Part shown: positions 26,973-36,590 of the stretch, one piece after another | Layout of the letters: every line of letters starts with the position of its first letter | How positions within the stretch are numbered: position 1 is the first letter of the stretch | Source: Pedobacter psychrophilus | Lineage (GTDB): Bacteria > Bacteroidota > Bacteroidia > Sphingobacteriales > Sphingobacteriaceae | Direction of reading: 5' to 3' | NCBI RefSeq assembly: GCF_001652725.1 | Contig: NZ_LWHJ01000028.1 | Span: 248,001-312,000 of the forward strand | Length of the DNA stretch: 64,000 bases | Program-made: the position numbers and the translations under genes | Notes under the pieces: model-generated | What the model was told of the DNA's origin: nothing | Seen by the model: only the letters and a program-made list of their open reading frames with translations | Databases searched by the model: none

Positions 26973-27929
26973 CTATTCTTTAATAAAAACCGGACAACCT
27001 GCGCCATCAACTTTTTTACTAGCAGGAGTGTTTGGACATTTGTCTAAATGATCCGCAACTCCATCACCATCACTATCTTTTTTCATGTCTTGGATATCGC
27101 CTTCTACCTTTGTGGTTCTAACTTTCAGTTTTTGAACGTCCTCTCTTAAAGTACTATCTTTCAATTCATCATACAATGTAGAGATTGGATTTGCCCAAGT
27201 TAAATCTGGTTTAGATTTTGGCCCTAAAGCAAACTCTAATCCAACGGATGAATAAGAAAACACATCTTTAGAATTTGGTTTAGCATATTTAGCATCAAAA
27301 TTATCACTATCAATATAATTCATTAAATAGTTGAAATTTATATTCATACAATCAGAAAGCTTAAATTTTGCACCAACACCAACTGGGATGTAAGCTTCTC
27401 TAATATAATCGTTGCCACCGTTAGCTTTTCCTTTCCAATCAATAATTGCATTTGAAGCATTTACATAACTTGGAGCATAAGCAATTAAACCGAAACCCGC
27501 AGTAGCGGTAAAGTTGATTACATTTTCTCTTTTAAGAAAATTGATTGAAGCTAAATTGAAAATACCAGATAAGTTGGTAGCATAAGCGATTTTTGTTTTA
27601 AAAGATTTATAACCGTTTAAAACCTGACCTGGAGCATCATTATTGTTTCCTTCTACATCGCCCATCAATAAATTTCCTTGTAATCCAAAAACATGACCCA
27701 GTTGTTTTCTTAAAGAAATACCGTAGCCAATGTTTGCATCCCAGTTGGTATAATCATTAGATCCACCTGTCAAAACAACTGGAGTTAATGCCCCAGCGTT
27801 AATGCCAACAGAAAAAGTTTTGTATTGGTCGCGGCCGCCAAAAGTTTTAGCTTTATTTGGCATCTCTTGTGAGAAGGCAACTGTTGAGGTTAATATACCA
27901 ACAGTTATTAATTGTAATATTTTATTCAT
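26973..27929 (-). CDS. OmpA-like outer membrane beta-barrel protein lacking the OmpA C-terminal domain
   Basis: The 318-residue protein has a signal peptide (MNKILQLITVGILTSTVAFS). An eight-strand-like barrel spans about 35-240, a coiled linker about 250-285 (LREDVQKLKVRTTKVEGDIQ), and a calcium-binding TSP3-type repeat DSDGDGVADHLDKCPNTP near residue 290. It ends in KKVDGAGCPVFIKE. Most relatives continue into a peptidoglycan-binding OmpA domain after this point; here a stop and a terminator follow. I use the ATG at 27929; the longer reading begins with TTG at 27968. A TAACTTTG -7 box lies upstream. Confidence 0.85.
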   Translation of the reverse strand: MNKILQLITVGILTSTVAFSQEMPNKAKTFGGRDQYKTFSVGINAGALTPVVLTGGSNDYTNWDANIGYGISLRKQLGHVFGLQGNLLMGDVEGNNNDAPGQVLNGYKSFKTKIAYATNLSGIFNLASINFLKRENVINFTATAGFGLIAYAPSYVNASNAIIDWKGKANGGNDYIREAYIPVGVGAKFKLSDCMNINFNYLMNYIDSDNFDAKYAKPNSKDVFSYSSVGLEFALGPKSKPDLTWANPISTLYDELKDSTLREDVQKLKVRTTKVEGDIQDMKKDSDGDGVADHLDKCPNTPASKKVDGAGCPVFIKE

Positions 27930-27946
27930 GATAACAGATTTTAATA

Positions 27947-27954
27947 CAAAGTTA
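27947..27954 (-). promoter_or_regulatory. -7 promoter element of the OmpA-like gene
   Basis: TAACTTTG on the minus strand matches TAnnTTTG, 18 bases before the ATG at 27929. A TTTTG lies only 11 bases further upstream, so the -33 box is uncertain. Confidence 0.4.
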
Positions 27955-27992
27955 TTTTTATTTCTCAAAAAAAAATATTACATCAAATTTTG

Positions 27993-29456
27993 TTATTCCC
28001 AAGATATAGAAGGATTACTTATTGGTAAGATTATTTTAAATGTAGAACCATTGTTATTTGTAGAATCTAACAATAATTTCCCCCTATGATTTAGAATGTT
28101 TTTTTGAGCATTTGTCAGTCCCAAGCCTACATTTTTTTGCTTTGTTGTGAAAAAAGGTTCAAATATTTTTTCTTGATTTTGAGGATCAATACCTTCTCCA
28201 TTATCCTTAATTAAAATAATAGCGTTGCCATTGTCTAAAACAACATCGATAATTATTTCAGAAGATTTTGCGGCAATTGCGTTTTCTATGATGTGATAGA
28301 AGGTATTTACCATTTTATCATAATCAACATCAACAAATAAATCTGTAGGATAATTATTTTTATTTAAGGCGATGTTATTGTAGCTTAATTCTTTTTCTAG
28401 TTGCTCTAAACTTTCATCCAAAAGGATAGTTAAAGACCTTGGTTGAATATTTAATTCTATTGATTGAGTAGAATTTATAAAATCTGATATCAAGAGATTA
28501 ATACGTTCAAAATTGTTTTGTATAATATCTACATAAACTTTTGCGCCATCCTCATCTGGTTTAATCTCAAGCTTTAATTGCTCAATAGATAAATTTATAT
28601 TAGATAATGGATTGGTAATCTCATTCGCTAAGCTTTTTGCAACACGTTCTATGAGTGCCGCTTTTTCTGCATTTATATATTCCTTTTCTATTTTCTTTAA
28701 ATCGGTAATATCATGTATGATACAGTAATATAATTCTTCCGTGGCGTGTTGGTCTATTTGCAAAAACGCAGAAATAGAAACTTTCCTGAATGAGTTATTA
28801 TCGCTTTTTAATTCGGTCTCAAAATCATTAACAGCACCTTTGCCGTCCATAATTTCAGCAAATTTAATTCCGTCTTGGGTGTTTCTAAATAGATTGTTAG
28901 AATTAATGGTTAACATTTCTTCTTTTGTATAGCCAAAAAATGTTAAGCCCGCACTGTTAATGTCTCTTATTGTTCCTAAAGAATCGATAATCAAAAAAGG
29001 CTCTTTAGATCTTTCAAAAATTATCCTGAATTTTTTTTCGCTATCTCTTAATGCTTTTAAGGATGATTTATGTTTTACTGCATACCTAATTGATCGCTCA
29101 ATTGTAAACGGATCAATTTTATCTTTAATTAGATAATCTGCAGCACCAATTTCTAAAGCGTCTTCATCTACTTTAGAATCTCCTTTACCGGTTAAAATAA
29201 TTATAGGTTCATCTACATTAGATTTTATGGCTTCGTTTAATAAATCTATACCAGTATATTTTCCTAATCTATAGTCTACTAAATATATATCATAGTGGCT
29301 TTTTAACATGGCGTTAATTGCCTCCTCGTAATTATTTATCCAGCTCAGTTTATAATTTTCCCTTTGAGGGATTGCATTAAAAATATCTTTTGTTAAGATA
29401 TAATCATCCTCATCATCATCAACTAATAATACTTTATAAGTTTTCATATTAGCCAT
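27993..29456 (-). CDS. Receiver-PAS-histidine kinase hybrid with Asn in place of the phospho-acceptor His
   Basis: The 487-residue cytoplasmic protein has a receiver domain (1-125, phospho-acceptor Asp61 in LVDYRL, acidic pair in VDDDEDD), a PAS domain (about 140-255), a HisKA-like dimerisation helix, and a HATPase domain. The last keeps its N-box (HIIENAIAAK), DNGEGIDP and GLGLTNAQ. The H-box reads AKSLANEITNPLSNI, so residue 278 is Asn (AAT, 28623-28625) where relatives have His (CAT). The ATP site looks complete, so it may bind ATP without classical autophosphorylation, or phosphorylate another site. Its ATG overlaps the stop of the upstream receiver gene by 8 bases; a second ATG at 29447 follows. 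Confidence 0.9.
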   Translation of the reverse strand: MANMKTYKVLLVDDDEDDYILTKDIFNAIPQRENYKLSWINNYEEAINAMLKSHYDIYLVDYRLGKYTGIDLLNEAIKSNVDEPIIILTGKGDSKVDEDALEIGAADYLIKDKIDPFTIERSIRYAVKHKSSLKALRDSEKKFRIIFERSKEPFLIIDSLGTIRDINSAGLTFFGYTKEEMLTINSNNLFRNTQDGIKFAEIMDGKGAVNDFETELKSDNNSFRKVSISAFLQIDQHATEELYYCIIHDITDLKKIEKEYINAEKAALIERVAKSLANEITNPLSNINLSIEQLKLEIKPDEDGAKVYVDIIQNNFERINLLISDFINSTQSIELNIQPRSLTILLDESLEQLEKELSYNNIALNKNNYPTDLFVDVDYDKMVNTFYHIIENAIAAKSSEIIIDVVLDNGNAIILIKDNGEGIDPQNQEKIFEPFFTTKQKNVGLGLTNAQKNILNHRGKLLLDSTNNNGSTFKIILPISNPSISWE

Positions 29457-29844
29457 ATTTTTCTATTAATTCTTTTGTAATCTGTATCATATGATTAAAG
29501 CTGAATGGTTTTGTAATAAAATCATCTGCACCCAGGTTTAATACTTTCTCTCTATCTACATTGCTTTTTGAAGTTGATAAAATCACAATTGGGATATGTT
29601 TGGTTTTATCATCTTTTTTAATTCGTCCTAATAATTCTATTCCGTTAACTTTTGGCATATTTAAGTCTAAAATCAATAAAGAAGGATAATGTCGGCTGTC
29701 TAACCTTTCGTTAAATTTTTCCAAAACCCTTTCTCCATCCTCAAAAAATGTTAATGATTGATCAAAATCATTCTCCTCAAAAGCTTCTTTAATAATCATT
29801 CTATCATCTGCGTCATCATCTGCAATCCAAAAAAATTTCTCCAT
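29449..29844 (-). CDS. Single-domain response regulator (CheY/Rcp1-like)
   Basis: The 131-residue protein is a lone receiver domain. It has the acidic pocket ADDDADD (8-14), phospho-acceptor Asp60 in LILDLNMPK, the Thr/Ser of ILSTSKS (about 90) and the Lys of FITKPFS (about 110). It is of the Rcp1 type often paired with phytochrome-like PAS kinases. It lies 5 bases after the PAS histidine kinase gene and overlaps the next kinase by 8 bases, so it is probably the shuttle between them. Confidence 0.92.
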   Translation of the reverse strand: MEKFFWIADDDADDRMIIKEAFEENDFDQSLTFFEDGERVLEKFNERLDSRHYPSLLILDLNMPKVNGIELLGRIKKDDKTKHIPIVILSTSKSNVDREKVLNLGADDFITKPFSFNHMIQITKELIEKYG

Positions 29845-29849
29845 TTATT

Positions 29850-32675
29850 TTAATGTTTAATGGGTAATATGATGGCAAACAAGGTTCCTTCATTTTGTTT
29901 ACTGCTCACTATAATTTCTCCGTTATGTTTATCAACTATCTTTTTACAAACCGCTAAACCAATACCGGTTCCTTGATATTCATTTCGAGTGTGTAATCTT
30001 TGAAAAAGCTCAAAAATTTTATCAGCGTATTGTTGATCAAACCCAATCCCATTATCTTTAACCGTGATACGACAATAGTCTTTATTTTGTTCTAATCTTT
30101 CATTATCTAAAGCCTCGCCTTTTAATATCTCTGATTTAATTTCTACCAAAGGAGGCACACCTTCCTTAGTGAACTTGATGGCATTGCTTAAAAGATTTTG
30201 AAAAAGTTGCCTAATTTGACTTGGTATCGCATCTATATGATGATTAACCATTAAATCTATTGTGGCATTTTTCTTTTCTATGGTATATTCTAAATCTTCG
30301 ATTATTTTTTGAAACTCATCATGTAAATCAACATCAACATAAACTTCATCAGTTCTGGTAACTCTAGAAAAAGTAAGTAAATCATCGATTAGCGTTTGCA
30401 TTCGCTCTGATGCATTTTGCATTCTTTTAATATAATCTAATCCTTCTGGCGTAATGTTATCGGTAAATTTGTTTTGTAACCGCTCGCCAAACGCTCTAAT
30501 TTTTCTTAATGGCTCTTGTAAATCATGAGAGGCTACATAAGCAAACTGTTCTAAATCCTGATTGGAGCTGTTTAGTTCCTCCACTTTAGATTCTAAATTT
30601 TTCTGAACATTCTTAATTTCGGTAATATCATGCATTACTACCATTACATTAAATACTCCTCCAGAAACATTTTTTACTGGTTTAAAATCTATCATGAAAG
30701 TTTTATCATCAGGAAAATCTTTTTCTAGCTGAATTTCTTCCCCTGCAAATGCCCTATCTAAAATATTTTTATTGTCTATATACTCTCCTTCATCAAATAT
30801 TTCTTTCAGATGTATGCCTTGAGATAATTTAGTTTTAAATTTAACCTCTGTAATTATCGGACCATCAAAAAGGATTAATTTATGATCGGTATCAAACATT
30901 AATACTACAGAATCCGGAACATTGCTGGCAATGGTTTTATAAATACTTTCGGTTTTTTCTAATAAGATTGCGGCGTTTTTTAATTCGGTAATGTCTTGAA
31001 GGTTACCTATAATTTTAATTATCTCATTTTCATGATTAACGATAACTTTTGCAGTTAAGTAAACATACCTAATGGATTTATCGGGCCTGTAAATTCTGTA
31101 TTCTGTTGCAAAATCTTTCTTTTCATCCAGTATGGATAAAATAGTCTGCTTACATTTTTCTACATCATCTTTATGAATTAATTTTTCATAAAAATTGAGT
31201 GTAATTTCTACAGAGTTAGGTTGATAGCCATGTATCCTAAACATTTCTTCAGACCAAAAGAAATGATCAATCCCGTTAAACCATTCAAAACTTCCATTAT
31301 GTGCTATGGATTCGGCTTCTTTTAATAAAGCTTCATTTTGAGATAATTTTTGAGAAGTTTCTTTTAACTCGGTAATATCTAGACAAGTCCCAATAATTTT
31401 TTTATCTGCCTGGATATACCTGCCTTGGGCTAAAATATAGCGCCTTTGCCCGTTAACCCACAGTACCTGATATTCTGTATTAAAATTTGTTTGCTTGGAT
31501 ATGGCTGTCTCTAACATGGTTTTATAGCCTGCCCTATATTCAGGAATAATCATGTTATACATTAAGTCTAAATCTGGGGAGATAGAATTAGGCATATAAC
31601 CAAATATTTTATAAAGTGCGTCAGAAAAGTTTATTTCTTTGGTTTTAACATCTAATTCCCAACTTCCCATGTTAGCCAATTTTTCTGCTGTTTGTAAAAG
31701 ATTCTGTCTTCTTTCAAGATCTTGCTGAATCTTCTCTTTAGATTTTACCTCTTGATCTAAAATGAGGTTCATTTGATGCTGAGTGGTGATGTTTCTTGAA
31801 TAATTTAAGCTGATACCGATTAATGGGACGAGATTGGCAAAAAGGCGTAAAAACTGTGCGAAATTATATTCTACATCAAAATTTTTATAAAACACTGCCA
31901 TATGCACATCTGCAAATATTGCAGGAATCATACTTAATATCAACATTTTAAAAAAGATGCCATCGAAGCTTTTTAAAACTTTAGGCATCAAATAGCCACC
32001 CCAAAATAAATATCCTACAATACTAATTATTTCTAAAGGATGGGTAAAAAAATTGTCCCTATGTATAAAAACAGAGGGAATTGATTTAAGATTGATAATG
32101 AATATAATTGATATTATTGAAATCATGAAAAATGAAATACCTAAGAATTTTACCAGGGTTTTCTTTTCTCTATCTGTGTTTACATGTTTTTCTTTAAGAT
32201 TTATTATGATATATGTGCCTAAAATTAATAGGAGGATATTCAAAATTCTACTTACAAACCAGGTAATATAAATTGCAGAATCTAAGTCTAGATTTGTATG
32301 TACAACGCCCAAAATCACCAATAAATGAAACATATCAAAAACGGAGATGCAAAGCATTACCAAGCCTACAATAGGAGCGGCAATATCTTTTTTAACGCTA
32401 AAATCTATTAATGTTAAGATGCAGGTAAAAACGCCTACTGCTATACTAAATATTACCCAAACGGTAGAAAATGTCCGACCAAGAATAAGCCCAGTTGAAA
32501 CATTTTCTGTTATTTTAGAGAAGGAAAGAACGCGATAATCATTATAGCTGATTTCTATCCCCAACATAGACATCACTGTTGGTGAAATACAGATTAAGAA
32601 TATAGCCCAAAAATATCCCATGGGGATATTTAAACTGTTTTCTTCTTTATTTATTGAGATACTATTTATCGCCAC
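29850..32675 (-). CDS. Membrane PAS-PAS-PAS sensor histidine kinase
   Basis: The 941-residue protein has an N-terminal seven-to-eight-helix membrane sensor of MASE type (about 19-300) and a coiled linker. Three PAS/PAC domains follow (about 335-435, 445-565, 575-680). The kinase core has phospho-acceptor His717 in YVASHDLQEPLRKI and complete ATP-binding motifs (LFQNLLSNAIKF, DNGIGFDQ, GTGIGLAVCKKIV). The start used is GTG at 32675; an ATG at 32621 would begin right at the first helix. It is 12 bases after the NtrC-type regulator gene and ahead of the single receiver, so it is likely the sensor of this cluster. The signal is unknown. Confidence 0.9.
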   Translation of the reverse strand: MAINSISINKEENSLNIPMGYFWAIFLICISPTVMSMLGIEISYNDYRVLSFSKITENVSTGLILGRTFSTVWVIFSIAVGVFTCILTLIDFSVKKDIAAPIVGLVMLCISVFDMFHLLVILGVVHTNLDLDSAIYITWFVSRILNILLLILGTYIIINLKEKHVNTDREKKTLVKFLGISFFMISIISIIFIINLKSIPSVFIHRDNFFTHPLEIISIVGYLFWGGYLMPKVLKSFDGIFFKMLILSMIPAIFADVHMAVFYKNFDVEYNFAQFLRLFANLVPLIGISLNYSRNITTQHQMNLILDQEVKSKEKIQQDLERRQNLLQTAEKLANMGSWELDVKTKEINFSDALYKIFGYMPNSISPDLDLMYNMIIPEYRAGYKTMLETAISKQTNFNTEYQVLWVNGQRRYILAQGRYIQADKKIIGTCLDITELKETSQKLSQNEALLKEAESIAHNGSFEWFNGIDHFFWSEEMFRIHGYQPNSVEITLNFYEKLIHKDDVEKCKQTILSILDEKKDFATEYRIYRPDKSIRYVYLTAKVIVNHENEIIKIIGNLQDITELKNAAILLEKTESIYKTIASNVPDSVVLMFDTDHKLILFDGPIITEVKFKTKLSQGIHLKEIFDEGEYIDNKNILDRAFAGEEIQLEKDFPDDKTFMIDFKPVKNVSGGVFNVMVVMHDITEIKNVQKNLESKVEELNSSNQDLEQFAYVASHDLQEPLRKIRAFGERLQNKFTDNITPEGLDYIKRMQNASERMQTLIDDLLTFSRVTRTDEVYVDVDLHDEFQKIIEDLEYTIEKKNATIDLMVNHHIDAIPSQIRQLFQNLLSNAIKFTKEGVPPLVEIKSEILKGEALDNERLEQNKDYCRITVKDNGIGFDQQYADKIFELFQRLHTRNEYQGTGIGLAVCKKIVDKHNGEIIVSSKQNEGTLFAIILPIKH

Positions 32676-32687
32676 TTATTTATCTAT

Positions 32688-34109
32688 TTATTCTAAGTTT
32701 ATAGCTTTCATTTTATTATAAAGTGTTTTTCTATCGATATTGAGAATTTGAGCCGCTTTGGTTTTGTTAAACTTCACATCTTTTAAAACTTTTAAAATAG
32801 TTTCATATTCGGCTTCTAAAGCTGCATTTTTTAAATCAACTCGCTTTTCCTTACCCGCTGATGAGCTCACAGTTTCTATCGCATTTTCAAATGCAGAAAC
32901 TTTAGAATAAGTAGAAATTTCTAGCGGTAAGGCTTTTGTTTGTACAATATCTCCTTCGGTTAATAAAACCGCTCGTCTTAAAACATTTTTTAATTCTCTT
33001 ACGTTTCCAGGCCAAGGATAAGTTAGAAAGCTTTCTTCTACATCTGGTGAGAAGGTTTTAACGTCTTTATTTAATTCTTTATTTGCAGACAGCAAGAAAT
33101 ATTCGGCAAAAATCATAATGTCTTTACCTCGCTCACGTAATGGTGGCATATAAATACCAAATTCATTAAACCTGTGGTAAAGATCTTCCCTAAACTTTCC
33201 TTTAGAAATGGCATCAATTAAGTTTTCATTTGTTGCCACAATTATCCTAACATCTAAATCAATTTCTTTTGTAGATCCGATACGTTTAACCTTTCTTTCT
33301 TGTACTGTTCTTAATAATGCAGCCTGTATTTCATAAGAAAGATTCCCAACCTCATCTAAAAATAAGGTGCCTCCATTTGCCATTTCAAAATGACCAATTT
33401 TAGTATATAGCGCACCCGTAAAAGATCCTTTCTCATGTCCAAAAAATTCTGATCCCGCGAGCTCCTTTGTTAAAGAACCACAGTCCATTGCAATGAATGG
33501 CTTGTCCTTTCTTGGGCTTTTCATATGGATACTTTTCGCAACTGATTCTTTTCCTGTACCACTTTCTCCAATCAAAATTACGCTGTAACCTGTAGGGGCA
33601 ACTAAATCTATCTGTCTAATTAATTCTTTGGCTGCAGAACTTTGTCCAATTACGTAGTCTTCATTTTTAAATGCCTCGCTAACTAATTCTTTGTTTTTTA
33701 AAGCTTCTGCTGGCGATTTTGGCTTGTCTAATTCTTCGTTTAAAGCTTGTTGGGTATCAATAGCTTTTTTTATCGTATTTAAAATTTCATCAGGATATAA
33801 AGGCTTGGTGATATAATCATAAGCCCCCATTTTGATTAATTCTACGGCAAGTTTAATATCGGAGTAACCCGTAATAATTATTACGCCTGTGCGGGGATAA
33901 GATATTTTTATTTTTTTTAAAACTTCTCTACCGTCGGTATCCTCTAGTCTAAAATCACAAAGTACAAGATTAAAAGATTCTGCAGCTAGTATCTCAAATG
34001 CGGAGGAGCCAGATGTTGCAGTTTTTACTTCGAACCCATTTCTGGATAAGAATTTAGAAAGCAACAAGCCAATGTTTACTTCATCATCTATGATAAGTAT
34101 TTTTTTCAT
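32688..34109 (-). CDS. NtrC-type sigma-54-dependent response regulator
   Basis: The 473-residue protein has a receiver domain (Asp52 in LVLCDFRL, Lys in YITKPLYP). An AAA+ sigma-54 activator domain follows, with Walker A GESGTGKE (about 178), the GAFTGA loop written GSFTGA, Walker B GTLFLDEVGN and RVIVATN-like RIIVATNENL. A Fis-type HTH lies at the C-terminus (about 430-473, NKTKAAQILNIDRKTLYNKM). It should activate sigma-54 promoters when phosphorylated. It is the first gene of the four-gene signalling operon ending at 27993, so phosphate probably comes from the PAS kinase. Confidence 0.94.
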   Translation of the reverse strand: MKKILIIDDEVNIGLLLSKFLSRNGFEVKTATSGSSAFEILAAESFNLVLCDFRLEDTDGREVLKKIKISYPRTGVIIITGYSDIKLAVELIKMGAYDYITKPLYPDEILNTIKKAIDTQQALNEELDKPKSPAEALKNKELVSEAFKNEDYVIGQSSAAKELIRQIDLVAPTGYSVILIGESGTGKESVAKSIHMKSPRKDKPFIAMDCGSLTKELAGSEFFGHEKGSFTGALYTKIGHFEMANGGTLFLDEVGNLSYEIQAALLRTVQERKVKRIGSTKEIDLDVRIIVATNENLIDAISKGKFREDLYHRFNEFGIYMPPLRERGKDIMIFAEYFLLSANKELNKDVKTFSPDVEESFLTYPWPGNVRELKNVLRRAVLLTEGDIVQTKALPLEISTYSKVSAFENAIETVSSSAGKEKRVDLKNAALEAEYETILKVLKDVKFNKTKAAQILNIDRKTLYNKMKAINLE

Positions 34110-34228
34110 TTATGCGATTTAGTATCCAAATAAAATCAGGAGATTATAACTAAAGCGAATATAAATTAAAATATTTTAATTGGGCAAATATTTCTACACA
34201 ATTAACTTTTAAGCTATTTATTTAACTT

Positions 34229-35005
34229 TTAATAATTAAAATTAGCTTTTCTTTTTTCCAGGAATGCATTTACGCCTTCCTTAAAGTCTTCAGTACCAAA
34301 GCAATTAGAAAATTCTTCAATTTCCTGATTAAAACCATCTGAAGTATTAGAAGCATTTATTGCAGTAATAGCTGCCTTTATTGCATTTGGAGATTTTTGA
34401 ACAATACTTTGCATTAATTCATTAGCAGACTCAATAAGTTTTGATTTATCTTCTAAAACTTTATTAATTAAACCATTAGCTAAAGCTTCTTCTGCACTAA
34501 TCATCTTTGCACTTAAAATCATTTCCATAGACCTTCCCTTCCCTATTAATTTAGGAAGCCTTTGAGTACCGCCATAACCCGGAATCAATCCTAAAGTAAC
34601 TTCGGGTAAACCCATTTTTGCATTCGCTGAAGCCATCCTAATGTGACAAGCCATCGCTAATTCTAATCCTCCGCCTAAAGCGAAACCATTTATAGCGGCA
34701 ATTATTGGCTTTTGACAATTTTCTATTAAGTTAAACACATTTTCATGACCTTCTTTTGCTAATTCTTTTCCTTCTGCTGAATTAAAAGATGAAAACTCGG
34801 AAATATCGGCACCGGCCACAAATGCTTTTTCTCCTGCACCAGTAATGATGATTCCTCTTATATTTTTATCATTAATTACATCTTTAATAGCTAAGTTTAA
34901 TTCTCTTAAAGTTTCTCTGTTTAAAGCGTTAAGTTTTGCCTCACGGCTGATGGTAATTATTTGTATAAAATCTGAATTTTCTACAATTAGATTATTAAAA
35001 GTCAT
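34229..35005 (-). CDS. Enoyl-CoA hydratase/isomerase (crotonase family)
   Basis: The 258-residue protein has the crotonase oxyanion-hole motifs AFVAGADISEF (about 60-70) and FALGGGLELAMAC (about 108-120). Both catalytic Glu candidates are present (the GGGLE region and LPEVTLGLIPGYGGTQRL). It should hydrate 2-enoyl-CoA in fatty-acid or amino-acid breakdown. It follows the B12-binding protein gene by 10 bases on the same strand, so it may belong to a coenzyme-B12 mutase or propionyl-type route; the exact substrate is unknown. Confidence 0.9.
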   Translation of the reverse strand: MTFNNLIVENSDFIQIITISREAKLNALNRETLRELNLAIKDVINDKNIRGIIITGAGEKAFVAGADISEFSSFNSAEGKELAKEGHENVFNLIENCQKPIIAAINGFALGGGLELAMACHIRMASANAKMGLPEVTLGLIPGYGGTQRLPKLIGKGRSMEMILSAKMISAEEALANGLINKVLEDKSKLIESANELMQSIVQKSPNAIKAAITAINASNTSDGFNQEIEEFSNCFGTEDFKEGVNAFLEKRKANFNY

Positions 35006-35015
35006 GATGGTTATT

Positions 35016-35435
35016 TTAAAAGTTTCTGTTTTCGAAAGCCCAATTATTAATATAAGCTACTATTTCTGAAGTGGTTGTACCAGGATTAAAGAGTTTGCCA
35101 ACGCCTAGTTTTGTTAATTCTTGTTGATCGGTTTCTGGAATAATACCACCGCCAGTTACTAAAACATCTGTTAAATCTTTTTCCTTTAAAAGCGCCATAA
35201 TTTTTGGGAAAACCGTCATGTGTGCCCCAGATAAAATAGAAACACCAATAGCATCAACATCTTCTTGCAAAGCGGCATTTACAACCATTTCTGGAGTTTG
35301 CCTAAGGCCGGTATAAATTACTTCCATTCCTGCATCCCTTAAAGAGGTTGCAATTACTTTTGCGCCTCTATCATGCCCATCTAAACCCACTTTTGCAACT
35401 AAAACCCTGACAGGTCTATTTAGCTTATTATCCAT
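35016..35435 (-). CDS. Standalone cobalamin-binding subunit (methylmalonyl-CoA mutase C-terminal type)
   Basis: The 139-residue protein is a single B12-binding Rossmann domain. DGHDRG (DxHxxG, about residues 19-24) gives the lower-axial His, followed by [12 protein letters not shown] and GGGIIPETD, which match the small subunit of methylmalonyl-CoA and related mutases. The catalytic large subunit is not in the window. It could serve a split mutase encoded elsewhere. The crotonase gene lies 10 bases downstream. Confidence 0.88.
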   Translation of the reverse strand: MDNKLNRPVRVLVAKVGLDGHDRGAKVIATSLRDAGMEVIYTGLRQTPEMVVNAALQEDVDAIGVSILSGAHMTVFPKIMALLKEKDLTDVLVTGGGIIPETDQQELTKLGVGKLFNPGTTTSEIVAYINNWAFENRNF

Positions 35436-35562
35436 TATTGATCAATTTGTTGATAGGTATTATGCTATAAATGTAATAAGAAAAATGATTAGGTTGGTTT
35501 AAGAACATTTAATATGGATTGTATTTGCTCTTGTTTACCTACATTGTAGTAATAATTTATTT

Positions 35563-36471
35563 ATGAAAAAATCAGCACTTTATTTTTTTTGCATTAGTAC
35601 GCTTTTATTTTCTATTAAAACGATAGCAAAAAATAAAATTATATATGATGAAGAACCTTCAAAATCTATAAATAAAAACCATTTTTTGTTGGCAGATGAT
35701 TCTGATTTTATAATTAGGCATAAACTTAAAACGCATTTTAACCCATTAGATTTAAATATTTATTTAAGCGGATTACCTACTCAAAAGTTTTTTAAGCTAT
35801 CATTTTTTGATAATATTTCAATGGCTAATTATTTAGAAGCTTTAGCAATTTATAATACTAGGGCAAATAATTTTGATGATGCTATTCTTAATTTCAAACA
35901 AGCGTATGACTTAAGCTTAAGCTTAAAAAATGAGTTTCAATCGTTTGCATTAGCCTATAATTTAGCCAGTTTATATTTTATAAAAAATGATTTAGCTAAC
36001 GCCGATTTATACAGCAATTATGCAAATAAATATATTAAAGGATTAAGCAAGCCAAAATTAACATTCGATCAGCTTTTGTTTGAATCTAAGATTGCAGCTT
36101 CTCAAAATCAGATTAAAAAAGCCGAAAATTTAATTTTAAAAAATGCATTGCCAATGAGTGGAAGATTAGGAAAAAAAGCGGCTTATGCTTGTTATTTACA
36201 ATTAGGAAAAATCTATTTAAAGGCCAAAAGGTTTACCGAAAGCAAATGGTTTTTTATCCAGGCATTAACTACTTCTTCAAATATCAATTTTAAGCAAGGT
36301 GAGATTGAATCATTAATTTTATTATCTAAAGCCAAGGCAGAGATTAAGGATTATGACTTGGCTTTGCAAGATTTACAAAAAGCAAAAGTGTTAATTGAAG
36401 AGGGTTATCCAATCTATCAAGAAGATTTAGATTTGAATTTAGCATTGGTAAATAAAAAACTAAACCCATAA
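35563..36471 (+). CDS. Secreted TPR-like protein
   Basis: The 302-residue product has a signal peptide (about 1-22). Several helix-turn-helix TPR-like units follow (about 95-290; for example ALAIYNTRANNFDDAILNF, YLQLGKIYLKAKRFTESKW and DYDLALQDLQKAKVLIE). No enzyme domain or DNA-binding tail is present. Such proteins usually form scaffolds in the periplasm. No partner is suggested by the neighbours: it diverges from the B12/crotonase pair and is followed by an independent gene. Confidence 0.7.
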   Translation: MKKSALYFFCISTLLFSIKTIAKNKIIYDEEPSKSINKNHFLLADDSDFIIRHKLKTHFNPLDLNIYLSGLPTQKFFKLSFFDNISMANYLEALAIYNTRANNFDDAILNFKQAYDLSLSLKNEFQSFALAYNLASLYFIKNDLANADLYSNYANKYIKGLSKPKLTFDQLLFESKIAASQNQIKKAENLILKNALPMSGRLGKKAAYACYLQLGKIYLKAKRFTESKWFFIQALTTSSNINFKQGEIESLILLSKAKAEIKDYDLALQDLQKAKVLIEEGYPIYQEDLDLNLALVNKKLNP

Positions 36472-36590
36472 TAATTTCAAGTGTATATAGTTGTCAATCA
36501 ATTTAATAACTTATATTTTTAATAATTCTGATTTTATTATATGGAATTGGTACAAATATTTCATCCTAATATCAAATAAAGAAAAAAGTT

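Noticed and set aside
27930-27968. Extended start of the OmpA-like protein
   Set aside because: Starts with TTG upstream of a clear signal peptide; the ATG at 27929 fits.
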